Source: Ilex aquifolium (taxonomy: Eukaryota; Streptophyta; Magnoliopsida; Aquifoliales; Aquifoliaceae). Taken from it: 64,000 nt of DNA. Shown here in pieces: positions 57,960 through 64,000 of this stretch. The notes under the pieces are model-generated. The model made no database searches, was not told the DNA's origin, and worked only from the letters and a program-made list of their open reading frames with translations. Both the position numbers and the translations under genes were made by a program. The DNA is taken from assembly GCA_951799425.1 (NCBI GenBank), contig OX637391.1:21500551-21564550 (forward strand). Reading direction: 5' to 3'. Numbering within the stretch: position 1 is the stretch's first letter; each line of letters opens with the position of its first letter.

Positions 57960-58270
57960 AAATACTCTATGCAGCCCTCATTCGTCGTTTCAATGTGATA
58001 TCCATTACGACAAGATTTCTGCTGGATCTACTAGAATATAATGCATGTTTAATAAGGAGTTTAGTTTCTTGGAGTAGTATCATATTTTCTCTACCAGAGC
58101 CTTCAATCAAGTCTATGGGACTTGATATTGTATTGACACTAGCTTTAGATAATGTTAGTTCAGAGAAATATTTTTTATTACAAAGGATTGAGTGAGTCGT
58201 AGTACTATCCGCTAGACATATATCTTCATCTTTCACCTTGGAGTTAACTAATGAATTACTAGGATCCATG
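57960..58270 (-). pseudogene. Copia protease
   Basis: The minus frame 58269-57967 reads DICLADSTTTHSILCNKKYF. Its active site is D-S-T where D-S-G is expected, followed by the copia-specific T-H-S/T-I block. The Gly loss and the broken frame indicate an inactive copy. Confidence 0.8.
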
Positions 58271-58549
58271 TCTTTATATGAAAAACAGACATGATTTTAT
58301 TAATAAAGAAAATATACATGAATATTAAATAACACACAAAGAAAATACTTACAGATATACACTGAAATTATGTGTAGAAAATACAAGATAACATTCTTAG
58401 TTTACATTCTCCATTTCATTTTCTCTTGGGTTCACAAAAAAAATTAGAAATATCCAAATTAGCAAAATCGGATGAATATTCGATGAGGGCGTTGCCAGAT
58501 GTTCCCTCACCAAAATTTGTCTCTATCAATTTTTCTTCTCCTCCTTTGA

Positions 58550-58917
58550 ATTTTTAATAGAGATCTACCAAATGTTTCGGCGTACGGCAGGTACGCGACC
58601 AGTGTCCTTTCATTCCACATCTATAACAACCATCTTTAGTCTTCTTAGAGAGTTTGTTCAGTAAACCCTTCTATTTCTTTTCTTTGTTCTGGTTGTTCCA
58701 CTTCTGGTGGTGTGGGGCATTTTTCCATTTCTGATTTGGTATGAAGGACTTCAAGCCTCCACGATAACCCTTGCAAAAATCAATATTTTTATTCTTGCCA
58801 CGACTGTAACCACGCTCTCGTCCTTGACCATGAAAAGATATAACATTTGTTTCTGGGAAAGCTTGGTGTCTAGTTGAACGAGATTCATGATTCTCCATTA
58901 ATAATTTTGTAACACCC
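58550..58917 (-). pseudogene. Copia gag C-terminus with zinc knuckle
   Basis: The minus strand reads ESRSTRHQAFPETNVISFHG, an Arg/Gly/Lys-rich stretch, then CYRCGMKGHWSRTCR (C-x2-C-x4-H-x4-C) near 58590-58632. The N-terminal capsid part is missing because a gypsy LTR starts at 58918. Gag packages the RNA. Confidence 0.85.
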
Positions 58918-59223
58918 CGCATTTTCTTTTATATATGCATATAGATATATAGATATAGCAAATAATGGTTGTAAAGATGTGGATAGGGGTATTGAAGTGT
59001 GATTGAACTTTGTAAATTTGAAAAGTAAAGATTTAAAATGTTAATGAAAATCATAGTTGAAATTTAGTTTTAGTGAGTGAAAATATAAAATGTTAGGTCC
59101 TATAACTTGTATTAGATAGGTTTGGTGTATAAATATGTGTTGGAGAGGTTTGTGATGGATTTGGTTAGTTTTGGAATGGATTGGAAATGGAAAACAAAAG
59201 AAATAGGCAAAACTGGGTAAATG

Positions 59224-59335
59224 GTACCGGTACTGTACCGTACCGGTACTGTGTACCGGTACCCCAATTCCAGAAGGTTTCTTGTACCGATACTGGGTAC
59301 CGGTACTGAATGGTACCGGTACCGAGTACCGGTAC
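59224..59335. repeat. GTACCGGTAC palindrome cluster
   Basis: Six perfect TACCGGTA cores in 112 bp, 55-165 bp upstream of the TATA box at 59390-59397. Confidence 0.95.
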
Positions 59336-59389
59336 TACCGAAACCAGACTGTTTATTTTAAGTCGCGAACAAGCCGATTTTTCCTCCAC

Positions 59390-59397
59390 TATAAATA
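59390..59397 (+). promoter_or_regulatory. LTR TATA box
   Basis: TATAAATA followed by a leader with 'aaaccctag' and purine-rich sequence. Confidence 0.7.
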
Positions 59398-59957
59398 CAT
59401 TTTGTCACCTCCTTAGCCTTCATTACACCACTCCAAACCCTAGAAAACATAAGAGAAGAAGAGAGAAAGAGAGAAACACAAGATCAAGAGAAAACAAGAG
59501 ATTGAAGGGTTGATTCAAGATCAAAGCCCTAATTTTCCCAAGAACATTAAGGTAGGTGTTTTCTCTCACTCACTTACATTGAGGCTAGGGTATTTATACA
59601 TGTATGTTTTTGCTATCAATGGTATATATATATGCTATAGAATCATCATCTCTTAGGCTTTTTGCAAAGATTACATTGTTAGGGTTTAATACCCATTAAA
59701 TCTCTTTTCTAGCTTTAAAACCCTAGTTTTTGGGAGAGTGATGTATTTCTTCTTAAATGCTTCTTTATTATGAACTTCGAAAACCGTAGTTGTTTGTGTT
59801 GGGTAGAAAAATGATGTTATTGTGATCTCATGTATTTTCCTTGTTGGTTGGGGAATTGTTACATAATATATCTTGAGGATTTTGGAGAAATGCTTGTAAA
59901 ATGATATAAATATTGGAATGGTATGCTTGGTTGGGTTGTTTGTGATGCCTTGAGGGT

Positions 59958-60290
59958 GAGAGGTTCCTTATAAGGATGCTCATGCCAAGAGAGGAGAGTA
60001 TGTGATTTCCCTCAAGAGGTTCCTTATAAGGATGCTTGAGTTTGTGAGGCCTTGAGGCTGAGAGGTTCCTTATAAGGATGCTCATGCCAAGAGAGGAGAG
60101 TATGTGATTTCCCTCAAGAGGTTCCTTATAAGGATGCTTGAGTTTGTGATGCCTTGAGGGTGAGAGGTTCCTTATAAGGATGCTCATGCCAAGAGCGGAG
60201 AGTATGTGATTTTCCTCAAGAGGTTCCTTATAAGGATGCTTGAGTAACCAAGCCTTGAGGGTGAGAGGTTCCTTATAAGGATGCTCATGC
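59958..60290 (+). repeat. Tandem array (about 102 bp) with CArG-box cores
   Basis: Units start at 59958, 60060, 60162 and 60263. All seven cores are perfect CCTTATAAGG. The linker differs from the 80-bp arrays (contains 'gccaagagaggagagtatg'). Confidence 0.93.
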
Positions 60291-60327
60291 CAAAAGAGGA
60301 CAATATTATATAATGTGTGGGAGATGG

Positions 60328-60599
60328 TAGTTGAGCGTGAACTCATAATCTTCCAAATACTCAACCCACCTCCTTTGCCGAAGGTTCAAGTCTCTCTGTG
60401 TGAATATGTACTTGAGGCTTTTATGATCCGAGAATACTTGGAATTTCTCTCCATACAAGTAACACCTCCACAACTTAAGAGCAAAAACCACAGCGGCGAG
60501 CTCTAAGTCATGGGTGGGATAATTCTGTTCATGAACCTTCAGTTGCCTCGAGCCATAAGCGACCACCTTCCCTCCTTGCATCAACACACATCTCAAGCC
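60328..60599 (-). pseudogene. RNase H, truncated
   Basis: Same frame as the upstream 880-codon ORF, after a TGA stop at 60602-60600. It reads [35 protein letters not shown] and FSDHKSLKY, then ends at FTLNYH, where opposite-strand LTR sequence begins. The last catalytic Asp (ADALSR) is lost. Confidence 0.9.
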
Positions 60600-63239
60600 T
60601 CATAGCGAAGCATCGGTGTACACATCGTATCCTTCTCCACTACTCGGAATAATGAGGACAGGAGCCGTCGTCAACTTCTCCTTCAAGGTGCGAAAGGCTA
60701 GCTCACACGCTTGAGTCCACATGAATTTTTCTGCCTTCTTTGTAAGGCGAGTCATCGGCATCGCAAGCTTGGAGAATCCTTCCACAAACCTACGATAATA
60801 GCCGGCTAACCCCAAAAAACTCCGTACTTCTGTCACATTCTTCGGTGGTTCCCATTTCATCACGACCTCAATCTTTGCAGGATCAACCGCTACTCCTTGC
60901 TCGGACACGACATGGCCAAGGAACTTCACTTCCTTCATCCAAAACTCACACTTGCTCATCTTCGCATATAACTTATGTTCTCTCAAGGTTTGTAGCACCT
61001 TAGAGAGATGACGAGCATGTTCCTCCTGAGTCTGGGAGTAAATCAATATGTCATCAATAAACACAATGACAAATTGATCGAGGTAAGGCCGGAAGACTCT
61101 GTGCATCAAATCCATGAAAGCTGCGGGGGCATTAGTCAATCCGAACGGCATCACCGTATACTCGAAGTGACCATACCGGGTACGAAAAGCAGTCTTAGGA
61201 ATATCCTCCTCCTTAATCCGCAGCTGATGATACCCCGTGCGAAGATCAATCTTGGAGTAATACTTTGAACCCTTCAACTGATCAAATAAGTCATCAATTC
61301 TCGGCAACGGATACTTATTCTTCACGGTAACCCGATTCAACCTCCGGTAATCCGTGCACAACCGTAGAGTCTCATCCGTTTTCTTCACAAAGAGGACCGG
61401 GGCTCCCCAGGGTGAAGTGCTTAGACGGATAAACCCAATTGCCAACAAATGATCCAACTGCTTCCTTAGCTCCTTCAACTCCAAAAGTGCCATCCGATAG
61501 GGAGCAATGGATATGGGTTCGGTTCCCGGATAGAGATCGATCTTGAATTCAATTTCCCTATGTGGCGGTAATCCGGGTAATTCCTCAGGAAAAACATCCG
61601 AAAACTCCGATACAATTAACACCACATCCGTGTGGAGTTTATCCCTGTCATCTCCCATCAAGCTAGCTAAGAAACTCAATTGACTTCCCGCTTTCGCTTT
61701 TAAGAATCTACTACCCGTAGTAGGAAATGGATGGAAAGAATCCCGGTTATTCACAAAATTAAAAACGACTTCTCCCGGTAACTGAAATGTAATCCGCTTG
61801 CGGAAACAATCCATTACCGCCCGGAAAGCGGACAACAAATTCATCCCGAAAATCACATCATACCCCTTTATCTCTAAAGCGATCAAATCCACAATCAATT
61901 CGTGCTCCCCAATGCGAAGCACGCAATCCTTGCAGACTCGGCTAGAATCTAACCGTTCTCCCGTGGGCAAGCTAATGTTCATAACATGCTCTAGCTTCGC
62001 GAAATTCAATCCCAAATCAAGTGCATATGTTTTGCGTACAAATGAGTGAGTTGCACCGGGGTCAAATAATATTCGGGCCCAAGAATTATAAATAAGGACG
62101 ATACCTTCCACAACGGCATTGGCAATGTCCTCCTCCGGCTGTGTCAAAGCAAATACTCGCCCTTGGTTGGCGCCGCCGGGAGCTTGAGCTTGTATTGGTC
62201 GCTGCGGTGCAGGCCTCGGTGGTGGTGGGTGGGCTGCTGGTACCTGTCTGGCGGTCCGGATAGGCCCCTGAGGTGGAAAAACTGGGCAATGCATCCGAAG
62301 ATGTCCCACACCTCCACATGCAAAGCAGGATCGTGGGGTAAAACCGGCTCTAGTCTGAGTGTCTCCCTCTCCTCGGGCTGTCAGAAGTCGCTGTCCCCCT
62401 GTCTGGTCTGGGCGACGGTATGGTGTCGGTCTCTGTGCCCCACTAGTGCTAGCACTCGTCCGGATCGGACCTCCCCTCGAGAATCCCTGTCGTCGCTGGC
62501 TATCCTCTATGTCTCTCTCTACCAGTGCAGCTCTGTCCACCAAGTCCCCAAAATCACGTATCCGGAGAGCCACCAACTTCTCCCTAATGACCGGCCTCAG
62601 ACCCTGCTCGAAGCGCTTGGCCCTGTCGGCCTCAGTCGATATAAATCCCGTAGCATAACGGGAGAGCTCGTCGAATCGCCTCTCATACTCAGCCACGGTC
62701 ATACTACCCTGTCGTAGTGCAAGGAAATCCGCCTTCATTCTGTCTCTGACCGATTCAGGGAAGTACTTATCTTGGAAAAGTTGATCGAACTCTTCCCAAG
62801 TGAGTGTGTCGATGTCCCTTCTCCTCTTTATGGCATCCCACCAATAGTCGGCCTCCCCCTCAAACAGGTAGGTCGCCAAACCAACTCTCAACTCCTCGGC
62901 AACTCCCATGCCGTCACAGATCTTCTTCACTCGGCGGATCCATCTATCCGCCTCCAAAGGGTTGGAGCTCCCTTGGAAGTTGGGTGGTCGTTGTCGTAAA
63001 AATTCCCGAAGAGCTATCATCCTTCGGTCTCCGTTCCCATTGCCCGGTACTTGAGCGAGAGGATGAGCTCCACCATTGTGGTTGTTGTTACCATTTTGGC
63101 TTTGTACCAAAGTGGTAAGCTCCCTCAAGCATTGGTAAATGCCTTGCATGGCATCCGGAGGTGGTGGTGGTGGTGGATTTGCTTGACCTCCACGGCCACG
63201 CCCACGTCCGCGTCCCCGTGTACCGTCCATCCTGCACAT
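60600..63239 (-). CDS. Tekay-like gag-protease-RT polyprotein, open for about 880 codons
   Basis: The frame opens at ATG 63239 (a second ATG lies three codons on). Residues 5-35 are Arg/Gly and Pro runs. Residues 60-240 are Gag capsid ([15 protein letters not shown]). The CCHC knuckle [15 protein letters not shown] is near 306, protease [10 protein letters not shown] near 393, and RT residues about 540-800 include [23 protein letters not shown] and the intact box FIDDILIYS. Thumb and connection ([15 protein letters not shown]) precede the start of RNase H (VYTDASL). A single TGA (Arg CGA in sister copies) ends it. Gag and RT would work in the cytoplasmic particle. Without integrase it is not autonomous, but it could encode Gag if transcribed. 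Confidence 0.93.
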   Translation of the reverse strand: MCRMDGTRGRGRGRGRGGQANPPPPPPPDAMQGIYQCLRELTTLVQSQNGNNNHNGGAHPLAQVPGNGNGDRRMIALREFLRQRPPNFQGSSNPLEADRWIRRVKKICDGMGVAEELRVGLATYLFEGEADYWWDAIKRRRDIDTLTWEEFDQLFQDKYFPESVRDRMKADFLALRQGSMTVAEYERRFDELSRYATGFISTEADRAKRFEQGLRPVIREKLVALRIRDFGDLVDRAALVERDIEDSQRRQGFSRGGPIRTSASTSGAQRPTPYRRPDQTGGQRLLTARGEGDTQTRAGFTPRSCFACGGVGHLRMHCPVFPPQGPIRTARQVPAAHPPPPRPAPQRPIQAQAPGGANQGRVFALTQPEEDIANAVVEGIVLIYNSWARILFDPGATHSFVRKTYALDLGLNFAKLEHVMNISLPTGERLDSSRVCKDCVLRIGEHELIVDLIALEIKGYDVIFGMNLLSAFRAVMDCFRKRITFQLPGEVVFNFVNNRDSFHPFPTTGSRFLKAKAGSQLSFLASLMGDDRDKLHTDVVLIVSEFSDVFPEELPGLPPHREIEFKIDLYPGTEPISIAPYRMALLELKELRKQLDHLLAIGFIRLSTSPWGAPVLFVKKTDETLRLCTDYRRLNRVTVKNKYPLPRIDDLFDQLKGSKYYSKIDLRTGYHQLRIKEEDIPKTAFRTRYGHFEYTVMPFGLTNAPAAFMDLMHRVFRPYLDQFVIVFIDDILIYSQTQEEHARHLSKVLQTLREHKLYAKMSKCEFWMKEVKFLGHVVSEQGVAVDPAKIEVVMKWEPPKNVTEVRSFLGLAGYYRRFVEGFSKLAMPMTRLTKKAEKFMWTQACELAFRTLKEKLTTAPVLIIPSSGEGYDVYTDASL

Positions 63240-63415
63240 CAATCCACAATTTAGTTCCCTTGCTGTGCAAGATATAAACTAAAGTGATATGTAGGATGTC
63301 TGGATTTAAGCACAAGACATATACAAAATTTAACTTAACAATTTCCTTCACCCTAAACCTACATCTCTAGTGGTAATCCATAACCTACAGCTCCCATGTA
63401 AGACCTAAAGCCTAG

Positions 63416-63427
63416 GCTCTGATACCA
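63416..63427 (-). other. Primer-binding site, tRNA-iMet type
   Basis: The minus strand reads TGGTATCAGAGC, four bases from the 5' LTR end at 63432. Confidence 0.95.
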
Positions 63428-63431
63428 ACTT

Positions 63432-64000
63432 TGTAACACCCCAAAACACACCCTGGACGGCATTACATTCTAAAACATTCACATCATGAGAGCACTAAAA
63501 TAATCCATCAATAGATAAGACTTCATAAAGTCATCCATAAAATTTTTACAGCATTAACCCAAAAGAATAGGCCCATTTTGGCCTTTACATTCCAAAATCA
63601 ACTAATGTAGCACAACGGAAATAACAAAAGAAAACTAGGCTTTACAAGGTTCAAAATGAATATCCTAGTCTAGAACAAAAGAAAGTGTCGCTCTAGGCGT
63701 CCACCTCGGGATCCACACTCCCGTCCAGTGGAGTCTCCCAAGTAGCGGGCTCCTCGACCCCTACGTCCTCCTCTTGTAGGAAATCTGAAAAATGTTAGCG
63801 GTAGGGGGTGAGCACAAAGCTCTGTAGAAAAATTCTCTCAAACCCATACAAGGTTTAGAAAAGCATTCAAAACGGTCGGTCTCATTTCACAAATATCATA
63901 CATAACTTTTGAAGTAAAGCAGTGACATTTAATAGATCTCAAGTTTACGGAACAACAATAATTGAATGAGTAAATGAAACCACTATACATTTAGCAAAAC
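63432..64000 (-). repeat. 5' LTR of the third Tekay-like element, partial
   Basis: On the plus strand it starts TGTAACACCCCAAAACACACCC, the reverse complement of the LTR 3' end. It matches 25725-26142 (minus against plus). An acceptor-like site (reverse complement of CTGAAAAATG) lies near 63785. It continues past the window. Confidence 0.9.

Larger units (their letters stand above)
53091..58917 (-). mobile_element. Ty1/copia retrotransposon, decayed, 5' truncated in window
   Basis: The minus strand gives gag end with zinc knuckle, protease, integrase, RT and RNase H in the copia order (integrase before RT). The 3' LTR lies left of 53589, with a polypurine-like tract CAATGGGGAG at 53590-53599. 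At 58917 the gag is cut by a gypsy LTR; the 5' part may lie beyond the window. A hAT-like element sits in the 3' non-coding part. Stops are frequent. The lineage within copia is not assigned. Confidence 0.85.
58918..60327 (+). mobile_element. Truncated Tekay-like LTR, plus strand
   Basis: It starts TGTAACACCCCGC at 58918 and matches other Tekay-like LTRs (leader near 59430, donor-like AAG|GTAGGT near 59550, array). It stops near 60327, where it abuts opposite-strand gypsy coding sequence. No acceptor-like site or right end is present. Confidence 0.85.
60328..64000 (-). mobile_element. Third Tekay-like element, 3' truncated, 5' LTR runs off window
   Basis: Minus strand: 5' LTR from 63432 to beyond 64000, primer site 63427-63416, gag-protease-RT 63239-60600, RNase H to 60328, where it ends abruptly. 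Integrase, chromodomain and 3' LTR are missing. This is the best-preserved gag-RT frame in the window. Confidence 0.92.

Noticed and set aside
59828..60364. 178-codon minus-strand frame with repeated HPYKEPL units
   Set aside because: Translation of the tandem LTR array. The unit length and the presence of the same repeat in non-coding LTRs argue against a protein.
62163..62717. 184-codon plus-strand frame, and similar frames at 26857-27345 and 61798-62049
   Set aside because: Antisense shadows of gag-pol. The opposite strand carries clear Gag, protease and RT motifs.

Overview
This window is nuclear DNA of a flowering plant, probably a repeat-rich pericentromeric or intercalary region. It has AT-rich spacers, three Ty3/gypsy elements of the chromodomain (Tekay/Del-like) type, an Athila-like Ty3/gypsy element, a Ty1/copia element, five complete solo LTRs, three MITE/hAT-like non-autonomous DNA elements and two arms of an endogenous caulimovirid (plant pararetrovirus). 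I found no host protein-coding gene, tRNA, rRNA or CRISPR array. The species cannot be read from the sequence.

Layout. 1-16.2 kb is an Athila-like element on the plus strand: partial 5' LTR, tRNA-Asp-type primer site at 917-933, broken gag and pol, and a long non-coding 3' part. Its gag is split by a minus-strand solo-LTR-like element (1647-5914, itself containing another LTR) and by a plus-strand solo LTR (6225-8968, TSD GGAAG). From 16.2 to 47.1 kb lies an endogenous pararetrovirus arranged as a large inverted repeat. The left arm (about 16212-20092) is on the minus strand and the right arm on the plus strand. A unique movement-protein-to-coat-protein segment (about 20093-21990) sits between them. 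The right arm is cut twice: by a full-length Tekay-like element (23776-33252, TSD CCATC), and by a minus-strand Tekay-like element (34224-44519, TSD ATTTC) that itself contains a solo Athila-type LTR (37113-39030, TSD GAAGT).

From 47.2 to 52.6 kb are a Tourist-like MITE split by a solo LTR (47427-49675, TSD GAAAA), a fold-back MITE, and a second solo LTR of the same family (50276-52584, TSD CATAC). From about 53.1 to 58.9 kb is a decayed minus-strand Ty1/copia element whose 3' end carries a hAT-like insertion (53668-54592). From 58.9 kb to the end, a truncated plus-strand LTR abuts a minus-strand Tekay-like element that is cut off inside its RNase H domain. That element has the best-preserved coding region here, an 880-codon gag-protease-RT frame, and its 5' LTR runs off the window.

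Three patterns go beyond cataloguing repeats. (1) LTRs of unrelated families carry clusters of short CG-containing palindromes (TACCGGTA, GTTCGAAC, TCCGGA); in four copies with a clear TATA box the cluster lies just upstream of it. (2) Tekay-like LTRs carry 80-102-bp tandem arrays whose core CCTTATAAGG is a perfect CArG box, the binding site of MADS-domain factors. (3) The same LTRs have a conserved splice-donor-like site before the array and an acceptor-like site after it, suggesting a leader intron that holds the array. The inverted pararetrovirus could form a long hairpin RNA. All of these are inferences from sequence alone.
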